Position numbers and translations under genes: made by a program. From Duncaniella sp. (GTDB lineage: Bacteria; Bacteroidota; Bacteroidia; Bacteroidales; Muribaculaceae), in NCBI GenBank assembly GCA_029060405.1, contig JAIDUB010000064.1, forward strand, positions 1 to 50,841: DNA of 50,841 bases, written 5' to 3'. The notes under the pieces are model-generated. The model saw only the letters and a list, made by a program, of their open reading frames with translations. It was not told where the DNA came from and made no database searches. Positions 15,143-22,321 of the stretch are shown one piece after another. Position 1 is the stretch's first letter. The number at the start of each line of letters is the position of its first letter.

Positions 15143-16768
15143 ATGAAATTTCTTTCAGCTTTTATTATTCCCGCCATGGCGTTGACAGCTGCCGACGCTC
15201 TGGCTTGTACAAGTCTCATAGCCGGTAAGGATGCCACCACCGACGGCTCGGTGATGGTGACCTATGCCGCCGATTCCCATACTCTATATGGCGAACTGTA
15301 TAATCGCCCCGGAGGCACTCATGCCCCCGGCGAAATGCGCAAGATTTATGAGTGGGATACCAACAGGTATCTCGGTGAGATTCCCGAGGTGCCCGTGACC
15401 TATACCACTATCGGCAATATGAATGAGCATGGTCTCACTATCTCTGAGAGTACTTGGGGTGGTCGTCCGGAACTTGCCGACACTACCGGAATTATTGACT
15501 ACGGCTCGCTCATCTACATCACCCTCGAGCGAGCCCGCACTGCCCGCGAGGCAATCGCTATTATGACCGACCTCGTGAAGGAATACGGTTATCACTCCGA
15601 AGGCGAGTCTTTTTCCATAGCCGACCCCAATGAGGCTTGGATCATGGAACTCATCGGCAAGGGCGGCAAGGAGAAAGGTGCCGTGTGGGTGGCCCGCCGA
15701 GTGCCCGACGATTGCATCTCAGGCCATGCCAATCACAGCCGCATCCATCAGTTCCCGCTCGACGATAAGGAAAATTGCCTGTATTCGCCCGATGTGATCG
15801 ATTTTGCCCGACGTCAGGGATATTTCGATGGCAAGGACGAGGATTTTAGCTTCTCGAGCGCTTATGCCGTGCTCGATAAAGTTGCGACCCGAGGCTGCGA
15901 CGGCCGAGTGTGGAGCTACTACAATAAATTCACTCCCGGCATGGACCGCTATCTGCCATGGGTGCTTCAGGCTGAGGGCGAGGTGCTCCCTCTGTGGGTA
16001 AAGCCCGAGCGCAAGGTGAGCGTCGACGATATGAAATGGATGATGCGCGACCACTTCGAGGGTACGCCCATGGACATGACTCAGGATATAGGCGCCGGCC
16101 CTTACAAAGTGCCTTACCGCTGGCGTCCCATGACCTTCAAGGTCGACGGCAAGGAATATCTCAACGAGCGCGCCATCGCTACGCAGCAGACCGGTTTTTC
16201 GTTTGTGTCGCAGATGAATGCCTCCCATCCCGATCTAATGCGCGGTATACTGTGGTTTGGCGTCGACGATGCCAATACATGTGTATATGTTCCCGTCTAC
16301 AGCTGCGTCACCGAGGTGCCTCATGAATTTGCCCACGGCAACGGCGATATGCTCAATCTCTCGTGGGACTCCGCATTCTGGGTCAATAACTATGTTGCCA
16401 ATCAGGCCTATAACCGCTACTCGCAGATGATCGACGATATCCGCCGCGTGCAGGTGGCTCAGGAAGATACCCTTTCATCGGAAGTGAAGATGCTGCTTGC
16501 CGAGGTGCCCGCGCTTGAGACTGAGGCCGCCCGCTCGCTGCTCAACGACCACACCAAGATCGCCTCCCGCCGATACGTGAAAGCCTACCGCAATCTCGGC
16601 GACTACCTGCTGGTGAAGTACCTCGACGGCAATATCAAGAAAGAGAAAGACGGCAAGTGGGAGCTCACCCCCGAAGGTCTTCCCGTATATCCCGACTTCC
16701 CCGGTTACGATGAAGAATACTACCGCAACATCGCCCGCACCACCGGCGATCACCTCCGCATCGATTAG
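15143..16768 (+). CDS. C69 family dipeptidase (U34/PepD-like)
   Basis: 541 residues. The signal peptide ends at Ala 21 and exposes Cys 22 in ACTSLIAGKDATTDGSVM, which is the N-terminal nucleophile of this Ntn-hydrolase family. Family blocks include TTIGNMNEHGLTISESTWGG, GSLIYITLERARTAREAI, SFSIADPNEAWIMELIGKG and ISGHANHSRI. The C-terminal part (FPGYDEEYYRNIARTTGDHLRID) is ordinary for the secreted Bacteroidetes forms. It should cut dipeptides in the periplasm. It stands alone and ends 185 nt before the glycosyltransferase gene. Confidence 0.93.
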   Translation: MKFLSAFIIPAMALTAADALACTSLIAGKDATTDGSVMVTYAADSHTLYGELYNRPGGTHAPGEMRKIYEWDTNRYLGEIPEVPVTYTTIGNMNEHGLTISESTWGGRPELADTTGIIDYGSLIYITLERARTAREAIAIMTDLVKEYGYHSEGESFSIADPNEAWIMELIGKGGKEKGAVWVARRVPDDCISGHANHSRIHQFPLDDKENCLYSPDVIDFARRQGYFDGKDEDFSFSSAYAVLDKVATRGCDGRVWSYYNKFTPGMDRYLPWVLQAEGEVLPLWVKPERKVSVDDMKWMMRDHFEGTPMDMTQDIGAGPYKVPYRWRPMTFKVDGKEYLNERAIATQQTGFSFVSQMNASHPDLMRGILWFGVDDANTCVYVPVYSCVTEVPHEFAHGNGDMLNLSWDSAFWVNNYVANQAYNRYSQMIDDIRRVQVAQEDTLSSEVKMLLAEVPALETEAARSLLNDHTKIASRRYVKAYRNLGDYLLVKYLDGNIKKEKDGKWELTPEGLPVYPDFPGYDEEYYRNIARTTGDHLRID

Positions 16769-16847
16769 CCGCCGGAAGTATCTTTGCTCATAATCAGTCC
16801 ATATGTGACTCTTTTTGCCGTAATCTGAATATATAGGCCAATAAATT

Positions 16848-16877
16848 TTTGTATTCTGTTTTTTTGTACTATCTTTG
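16848..16877 (+). promoter_or_regulatory. Bacteroidetes-type promoter for the WecA-like gene
   Basis: TTTG at 16848-16851, an 18-nt spacer and TATCTTTG at 16870-16877. The leader would be about 70 nt. A second isolated TATCTTTG at 16779-16786, just after the peptidase stop, lacks a -33. Confidence 0.65.
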
Positions 16878-16952
16878 CAAAAATAGGATTCTTAGGCATA
16901 CTTACAAGTTTGTTGACCTATTATCTCATACCAGTATCACACGTTTTTAACT

Positions 16953-18053
16953 ATGATTTTTAATATCGTCGGGGTGTTTTTGTCATGTATCTTCTTTACA
17001 GGAGTGCTGATACCCCAGATTTTGTTGATTGCGTTCCGTCGCAAGCTGTTCGATGACATCGACGAACGGAAAATACATCAGGGTGCCATACCGCGTCTGG
17101 GAGGCTTTGCTTTCCAGCCTGTGATAATGTTCTCGATAATCGGGGCGCTCGGTATCAACATTTATCTGAACAATGCCGAGATGCTCGACTTCTTCATCCG
17201 CGATGCTGTGCTTATCATAGCTACATTCTGTTCGCTTCAGCTTCTATACCTTATAGGTATTGCCGACGACCTCGTGGGTATAAAGTATCGTGCGAAATTC
17301 GTCGCTCAGGTTATATGCGCCCTCATGCTCCTTGCCGGCGGTGTATGTTTCAATGACATCCACGGCATATTCGGTATATATAACTGGCCCGACTGGATAG
17401 CATATCCCTTCACGGTGGTGGTGATGGTGTTTCTCATCAATGCCATCAATCTTATCGACGGTATCGACGGCCTCGCATCGGGGCTCAGTTCCATTGCCTG
17501 CATCATCTATGCCGTTGCGTTCTATCTGCTTGGCGAGTATATCCTTTCGATGCTTGCCATGGCTACCCTCGGCGTGCTTATCCCGTTTTATTACTTCAAT
17601 GTATTCGGCAATGCCGACAGACATTCCAAGATTTTCATGGGCGATACCGGTACACTCACTATCGGCGTATTGTTGTCGGTGCTCGGTACCAAGCTGTTCA
17701 GTTACGACGGTGATATAGAAGGAGTCGATGTAGCTGTGGTGGCTTTCTCGCCGCTGCTCGTACCCTGCTTCGATGTGGTGCGCGTGTATATGTATCGTAT
17801 CCGCCACGGCATGAATCCGTTTAACCCCGACAAAAACCATATCCATCACCGTCTGCTTGCTGCCGGATTCTCGCAGCGCACGGCTATGGTGACTATCGTG
17901 CTTACATCGCTTCTGTTCACCTGCGTCAATGCCTTGCTGTCACTTGAGGTAAATATCAACATGATAGTCATTATCGACATATTGGTGTGGCTCGGATTGA
18001 TGTACTATCTTGTGTTCCGCACACGTCGCCTCCGCCGCGCCTCAGCAAATTAA
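16953..18053 (+). CDS. MraY/WecA-family undecaprenyl-phosphate glycosyl-1-phosphate transferase
   Basis: 366 residues with about ten membrane segments. Catalytic blocks are in order: DIDERKIHQGAIPRLGGFAF, GIADDLVGIKYRAKF (Asp pair), INLIDGIDGLASG, FMGDTGTLTIG and DKNHIHHRLLAAGFSQR (the HHxL loop of the WecA/TagO branch). It should transfer a sugar-1-phosphate, likely GlcNAc-1-P, from UDP-sugar to undecaprenyl phosphate. That starts O-antigen, capsule or glycan assembly at the inner membrane. The IHHRLL loop favours WecA/TagO over MraY. It is monocistronic and is followed by the repeat block. Confidence 0.92.
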   Translation: MIFNIVGVFLSCIFFTGVLIPQILLIAFRRKLFDDIDERKIHQGAIPRLGGFAFQPVIMFSIIGALGINIYLNNAEMLDFFIRDAVLIIATFCSLQLLYLIGIADDLVGIKYRAKFVAQVICALMLLAGGVCFNDIHGIFGIYNWPDWIAYPFTVVVMVFLINAINLIDGIDGLASGLSSIACIIYAVAFYLLGEYILSMLAMATLGVLIPFYYFNVFGNADRHSKIFMGDTGTLTIGVLLSVLGTKLFSYDGDIEGVDVAVVAFSPLLVPCFDVVRVYMYRIRHGMNPFNPDKNHIHHRLLAAGFSQRTAMVTIVLTSLLFTCVNALLSLEVNINMIVIIDILVWLGLMYYLVFRTRRLRRASAN

Positions 18054-18087
18054 TCCCTCCTTCAACAACCTCTTTTGTGTCTCCGAT

Positions 18088-18206
18088 GTAGGGACATCGC
18101 TTTGCGATGTTTCCCGGGAGCGCCCGAGATAATGTAATCTCGGAGACGACCGAGGTAACGCGCTGTGCATCATCAATGTAGGGACGGTGCTTTGCACCGT
18201 TTCCGG
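18088..18206 (+). repeat. Composite palindromic repeat unit, copy 1 (two REP hairpins)
   Basis: Starts with a REP hairpin: GTAGGG, stem ACATCGC, loop TTT, stem GCGATGT, TTTCCCGG. About 60 nt later, after a shared spacer (CCCGAGATAATGTAATC ... GTAACGCGCTGTGCATCA), comes a second hairpin: GTAGGG, stem ACGGTGC, loop TTT, stem GCACCGT, TTTCC. The second stem differs from the first at several positions on both strands and still pairs. The whole unit recurs at 18400-18513. Confidence 0.85.
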
Positions 18207-18241
18207 GGAATGCAATACGGTAATCCCCAGAAGGCAAAGTT

Positions 18242-18328
18242 CAACCTCTCCGAGGTTGGATGGTGTATGGTTGATCTACCCCGGGTGGCAAGCACCCGGG
18301 GTTAAAAAGATCACTACCCCTCCGGGGT
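18242..18328. repeat. Cluster of three unrelated hairpins between the REP units
   Basis: CAACCTC, loop TCC, GAGGTTG (18242-18258). ACCCCGGGTG, loop GCAAG, CACCCGGGGT (18278-18302), followed by TAAAAA. ACCCC, loop TCC, GGGGT (18316-18328). The first and third share the same TCC loop. The middle one is strong and could end the upstream transcript. The group looks like dispersed palindromic repeats rather than part of a gene. No ORF crosses it convincingly. Confidence 0.6.
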
Positions 18329-18399
18329 GTGTGCAAGCGGTTAGCATGCCCCCTGATTTTGCTTGACTGTCAGATATTTCGATCCATATTGAGTCAGGT

Positions 18400-18513
18400 G
18401 TAGGGACATCGCTTCGCGATGTTTCCCGGAAGTGCCCGAGGTAATGTAATCCCCGAGTCGCCCGAAGTAACGCGCTGTGCATCACCGATGTAGGGACTGT
18501 GCTTTGCACGTTG
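18400..18513 (+). repeat. Composite palindromic repeat unit, copy 2
   Basis: Same order as copy 1. A REP hairpin (GTAGGG, ACATCGC, loop TTC, GCGATGT, TTTCCCGG) is followed by the shared spacer (CCCGAGGTAATGTAATC ... GTAACGCGCTGTGCATCA) and a second, decayed hairpin (ACTGTGC, TTT, GCACGTT). It is preceded by a 22-nt sequence at 18352-18373 ending TTGACTGTCAG, which also occurs beside the RAYT gene at 36458-36479. Confidence 0.82.
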
Positions 18514-18585
18514 GTCAGGGTGTGGCGACAAAAGGCTCTACGCGTGAGCGGCGTTTTCCCTATTTTGAGGAATACCGCTCCGTGC

Positions 18586-20385
18586 TCACAGCGTCAGCTT
18601 GAATGTTTCGATGAAGTCTTTGAATGCCGGGACGGTTTCCTGAACGTAGGCTACCACCTCGCGGTCGTTCCATGTGTGGGGCGACGATTCTCCCTGATTT
18701 ATCTCGATAGTGAGGTTGAACTGATCGTTTGACAGTGCGTTACGTATCTCCGAGAGCAGTTCGGGCATGGTATGGGTCATCAGTTCCGACTGCTTCTCGT
18801 TTTCAACCATGATTTTGTAGTTGTGGCCGTCGGTGCGCTCGGGAAATGATGCGCGCATCGTATTTACGAGTATCCTTTCGGTAGGCCGTGCATTCATGAA
18901 GTCTTGCCATGCGCGGCGCAGGTCTTCCTCGGAATATGCTTCGGAGCGTGACATGGGAGCGGCCGACGGAGTGGCTGCCTGCCCGGCAGTCTCGTTGTGG
19001 TTACGTCCCGAAATGGAAAATGAAGCCGGTGCGCGACCTGCCGCGTGTCCCGGACGCGATGGCATAGGCCCCGGGCGCCGCGGTGCGGTCACCGGAGGCG
19101 GCGGTAGGGTAGTGGTGGCTGCTGCCGGTTTTGGCGCAGTTGTTGCTGCCGGTGCCGGTGCCGGTGTCGGTGCGGATGTGGATGCGGTAGTCGCACCCGG
19201 TGCAGGTGCGGGTGCAGGTTGCTGCGGAGTAGCCGCAGGGCGGGCGATAGGTTTTAACTGCCCCTCTCCGTCGCCCGCCTTAAGCGGGGAGGGGCTGCAT
19301 AGTTGGCACAGTTTGGCGAGCGTGAGCTCAACGAGAAACTGTTTGTTGGATGCTTCGCGGTAGTTGAGGTCGGCTTCGTTGCACAGCTTCATGGCCGCCA
19401 GCAGGAATTCCGGAGTGCACTTCCGGGCTGTCGCAGCCATTGCCTCGCGGGCTTCATCGTCGGTCTCGAGAAGGACGATGGTCGACGGATCGCGTGCCAC
19501 CATGAGGTCGCGCAGATAGTCGGCCAGACCGGCTATGAAGAAGTGAGAATCGAATCCGCGGTCGCGGATTTCCTTGTATATCAGCCACGTGTCGGTCACC
19601 TTCCCGGTCAGGAAGCAGTCGAGCAGGCGGTTGAAATAGTTGTAGTCAAGTACATTGAGGTTCTCGATAGCTGACTGGAACGTGATGTTGCCCCGCGATG
19701 AGGCCGCCACTTGGTCAAATATCGAAAGAGCGTCGCGCATCGCGCCGTCGGCCTTGCGCGCTATCACGTTGAGAGCTGCCGTTTCAGCCTTTATGCCTTC
19801 GCGCTCAGCCACTTTCTGCAGGTGTCCTATGATGTCGCGCACCGATATGCGGTTGAAGTCATATATCTGGCATCGCGACAGGATGGTAGGGATGATCTTG
19901 TGCTTTTCAGTGGTGGCGAGAATGAATATTACGTAGTGGGGCGGCTCCTCGAGAGTCTTGAGAAATGCATTGAACGCCGCGGTTGAGAGCATGTGCACCT
20001 CATCGACTATAAACACTCGGTAGCGTCCGGTCGACGGCGGTATCTGCACCTGCTCCACGAGCTGGCGCATGTCGTCGACGCCATTGTTTGACGCGGCGTC
20101 GAGCTCGATGATGTTGAGCGAATTGCCTTCGTTGAAGGCGCGGCACGAGTCGCATTCGTTGCATGCCTCGCCGTCGGCTGTGGGATGCTCGCAGTTGATT
20201 GTCTTGGCGAATATGCGCGCACACGAGGTCTTGCCCACACCGCGCGACCCGCAAAAGAGGTAGCTGTGGGCCAGTCGCTGCGACGCTATGGCATTCTTAA
20301 GGGTGGCCGTCAGTGCGCTCTGTCCCACTACGGAATCAAACGTCGAGGGACGGTACTTTCGGGCCGATACTATGTATTGTTCCAT
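18586..20385 (-). CDS. dnaX: DNA polymerase III subunit gamma/tau
   Basis: 599 residues, clamp-loader ATPase. Walker A GSRGVGKT is at 46-53, the zinc knuckle uses Cys 65, 75, 78 and 81, and Walker B is VFIVDEVHML near 125-134. Sensor 1 and the arginine-finger motif are ILATTEKHKIIPTILSRCQ. Domain III follows to about 375. A long low-complexity linker of Pro, Ala and Thr (about 376-450) leads to a C-terminal domain (EEDLRRAWQDFMNARPTE...) like the tau tail. The linker contains a palindromic DNA repeat. No programmed frameshift site is obvious to me. The start codon is 5 nt from a -7 element, suggesting a leaderless mRNA. Confidence 0.95.
   Translation of the reverse strand: MEQYIVSARKYRPSTFDSVVGQSALTATLKNAIASQRLAHSYLFCGSRGVGKTSCARIFAKTINCEHPTADGEACNECDSCRAFNEGNSLNIIELDAASNNGVDDMRQLVEQVQIPPSTGRYRVFIVDEVHMLSTAAFNAFLKTLEEPPHYVIFILATTEKHKIIPTILSRCQIYDFNRISVRDIIGHLQKVAEREGIKAETAALNVIARKADGAMRDALSIFDQVAASSRGNITFQSAIENLNVLDYNYFNRLLDCFLTGKVTDTWLIYKEIRDRGFDSHFFIAGLADYLRDLMVARDPSTIVLLETDDEAREAMAATARKCTPEFLLAAMKLCNEADLNYREASNKQFLVELTLAKLCQLCSPSPLKAGDGEGQLKPIARPAATPQQPAPAPAPGATTASTSAPTPAPAPAATTAPKPAAATTTLPPPPVTAPRRPGPMPSRPGHAAGRAPASFSISGRNHNETAGQAATPSAAPMSRSEAYSEEDLRRAWQDFMNARPTERILVNTMRASFPERTDGHNYKIMVENEKQSELMTHTMPELLSEIRNALSNDQFNLTIEINQGESSPHTWNDREVVAYVQETVPAFKDFIETFKLTL
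19260..19295. repeat. Palindromic repeat inside the dnaX linker
   Basis: GCCCCTC, a 7-nt bulge, CCCGC, loop CTTAA, GCGGG, GAGGGGC: a 12-bp interrupted stem. It is read in frame and encodes the segment SPSPLKAGDGEGQLK at the junction of domain III and the Pro/Ala linker. It looks like a mobile palindrome tolerated in a disordered linker. No second copy was noticed in this window. Confidence 0.5.
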
Positions 20386-20389
20386 GTTA

Positions 20390-20422
20390 CAAATTTAGCA
20401 AATATTTGGGAATTCGCGCAAT
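20390..20422 (-). promoter_or_regulatory. dnaX promoter, placed for a leaderless transcript
   Basis: On the minus strand ATTG (20422-20419, three of four matches to TTTG), a 21-nt spacer and TAAATTTG (20397-20390). The G is 5 nt from the A of the dnaX ATG. Confidence 0.58.
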
Positions 20423-20531
20423 CGTGTCATGTTAAAATTATCGTCATCGCCGTGATACTGAACACTCCCCCTATGCCGCGCGTTTTATTAATGAGTTATA
20501 TAAGTTTCCTGATTAAAAAACACATTTATTT

Positions 20532-21497
20532 ATGAGACCTCTTTTCACCGATATAGCAACCCGCAAGGCGACGTCGCAGCGCCGTCGTGAGTCTTCACCG
20601 CTGCGTTTCCGCAAGATTACCATGGCCGATGTCGACAAAATCTACGATATCCTCGCGCGCTATGCCACCGCCGGCACGTGCGACTACACCGTTGGTGGAA
20701 TCATGATGTGGGTGGATTATTTCAATTATTCGTTTGCCATTGTCAGCGACACGCTGTTCATAAAGGGCGTGAGCGAGGAGGATTCGTCGCTCACCGCATT
20801 TTCAGTTCCGGTGGGAGCGATGGACCTGCGCGATGCCGTGGAACTGCTGCGCGATTACTGCGCCGCCAACAGAATCAAGCTCCGCTTCTCGGCTGTTCCC
20901 AAGTCGATGCTTCAGCCGCTTGCCGAGGCCGGATGCGCCGTTGCCGAGCCGCTTGCCGACTGGAGCGATTATGTATACGATATCGATTCCCTTGCCACAT
21001 ATAGCGGCAAGAAATACTCCAAGAAACGCAATCACGTCAATCGTTTTATAGCCGATCACCCTGAATGGAGCGTTGCTCCGCTCACGGCCGAGAATCTTCC
21101 CGCCGTGCGTGATTTCCTCGTGCGTCGTCAGCTTGCGGCCGACAAGCAGGAAAGTGCCGCCTATGAGCAGCGTCAGGTCATGCGTGTGCTCGATGAATAT
21201 CAGTCATATCCTTACGAAGGACTGGTGCTGAGCGTGCCCGGTCGCGGTATCGTGGCTTTCGGTATCGGTGAGGTGATAGGTGATACCGTTTTCGAGCATA
21301 TTGAGAAGATGGATCATGAAGTTGCGGGAGCGGGCGAGATGATGTGCCGTGAATTTGCCGCCATGATTCGTGAACGCTATCCCGAAGTCAGGTTCGTCAA
21401 TCGCGAGGAAGATGCGGGTGATCCCGGCCTGCGGTATGCCAAGGAGCAGCTCCACCCGGTAAAGATGCTGGCGAAATACGACGTCACCGCGGCGTGA
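20532..21497 (+). CDS. DUF2156 (phosphatidylglycerol lysyltransferase C-terminal-like, GNAT-fold) protein
   Basis: 321 residues, cytosolic, no membrane helices. The DUF2156 pattern is visible: LRFRKITMADVDKIYDIL at the start, then TYSGKKYSKKRNHVNRF, EGLVLSVPGRGIVAFGIGE and the ending FVNREEDAGDPGLRYAKEQLHPVKMLAKY. The fold is related to the aminoacyl-transferase half of MprF, but the membrane flippase half is absent, and the true substrate of the stand-alone bacterial form is not known to me. The last 14 nt overlap the convergent thioesterase gene. Confidence 0.87.
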   Translation: MRPLFTDIATRKATSQRRRESSPLRFRKITMADVDKIYDILARYATAGTCDYTVGGIMMWVDYFNYSFAIVSDTLFIKGVSEEDSSLTAFSVPVGAMDLRDAVELLRDYCAANRIKLRFSAVPKSMLQPLAEAGCAVAEPLADWSDYVYDIDSLATYSGKKYSKKRNHVNRFIADHPEWSVAPLTAENLPAVRDFLVRRQLAADKQESAAYEQRQVMRVLDEYQSYPYEGLVLSVPGRGIVAFGIGEVIGDTVFEHIEKMDHEVAGAGEMMCREFAAMIRERYPEVRFVNREEDAGDPGLRYAKEQLHPVKMLAKYDVTAA

Positions 21498-22224
21498 ACA
21501 CCAGTCGTGCCAGCGTGCACAGATGGTCGCCCGAGTCTATGCGTGCTGCATATACCCCTTCTTCAGGTTCGGCCGCTGAGCCGTAGCGCGCCGTCTCGCC
21601 ATAGTGCGCTTCATGCTTGAAGGCGATGTCGAAGCGTTTCACGTGATTTTTCTCATACATATCGAGCGGCCAGCAGTCAGTGATAAGGTCGCAGTAGCGG
21701 CGGGTGGTGACGTGACGATTCACGTCGATATCCGATACGGCAAACGTATACTCATGCGCATCATCTCCCGGGTCAGGCATCGTGATTTTTCCCTGCGGAG
21801 CGATAGGGCAGGGCAGATCGGTGATGGCTCCGGCAAGCGGCTCAAGCGATGAAAGGTCGCCCGGAGTGCGGGTCTCCATGTTTATCGCCATCCATATGGT
21901 ACGGGCATAGCCTATCGTCTCGTCATCGTCGAGGTCGATGAGGGCGAAATTACGCTCCGAAAACAGTCGGTTGAGCGACGCCACCCATGTGCGCAACCTG
22001 TAGCGATGTCCTACCCGGGCAGGACGCGTCAGCTCCACCGATATGCGGCTGAGCACCCACGAAATACCCATCGAAATCATTCGGTCAAACCCCACGCCGA
22101 GCTCGTTGGCATGCCCTGTGGCGGTATCTATTATATAAGTTGCGAGAGTGGATATCGACAGCTCGCGCTGCGCGTTGCAGTCGGCCGCCGTCACTATAAA
22201 ATCGTAATCATACGTCCTTTCCAT
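21484..22224 (-). CDS. Acyl-ACP thioesterase (FatA/B-like)
   Basis: 246 residues, two hotdog halves. Half one begins DYDFIVTAADCNAQRELSISTLATYIIDTATGHANELGVG and contains GISWVLSRISVELTRPARVG and the conserved AIDLD-like FALIDLDDDE. Half two carries VSDIDVNRHVTTRRYCDLITDCWP, matching the catalytic D-x-N-x-H-x block of the family (here DIDVNRHV). It releases fatty acids from ACP. The mRNA is probably leaderless. It overlaps the DUF2156 gene tail to tail. Confidence 0.9.
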   Translation of the reverse strand: MERTYDYDFIVTAADCNAQRELSISTLATYIIDTATGHANELGVGFDRMISMGISWVLSRISVELTRPARVGHRYRLRTWVASLNRLFSERNFALIDLDDDETIGYARTIWMAINMETRTPGDLSSLEPLAGAITDLPCPIAPQGKITMPDPGDDAHEYTFAVSDIDVNRHVTTRRYCDLITDCWPLDMYEKNHVKRFDIAFKHEAHYGETARYGSAAEPEEGVYAARIDSGDHLCTLARLVFTPR

Positions 22225-22228
22225 GCCG

Positions 22229-22260
22229 CAAAGTTACGCAAATTCCCTCAAATATACAAA
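22229..22260 (-). promoter_or_regulatory. Consensus promoter, placed for a leaderless thioesterase mRNA
   Basis: On the minus strand TTTG (22260-22257), a 20-nt spacer and TAACTTTG (22236-22229). Full consensus. The G is 5 nt from the A of the ATG at 22224, so no room remains for a leader or ribosome binding site. Confidence 0.75.
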
Positions 22261-22261
22261 G

Positions 22262-22294
22262 AGCGCTCCCGCCGGCCAACCCGGCGGGAGCGCT
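22262..22294 (-). terminator. Strong hairpin after the pectate lyase operon
   Basis: A 14-bp GC-rich stem (AGCGCTCCCGCCGG and its complement, loop 5 nt) lies 28 nt after the stop of the 22322 pectate lyase gene. Only a weak T tract (CTTTGT) follows on the minus strand. It sits directly upstream of the -33 of the thioesterase promoter, so it probably insulates the two units. Confidence 0.65.
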
Positions 22295-22321
22295 GAAAGT
22301 ATTTTAATAATCCTGTAAGAA

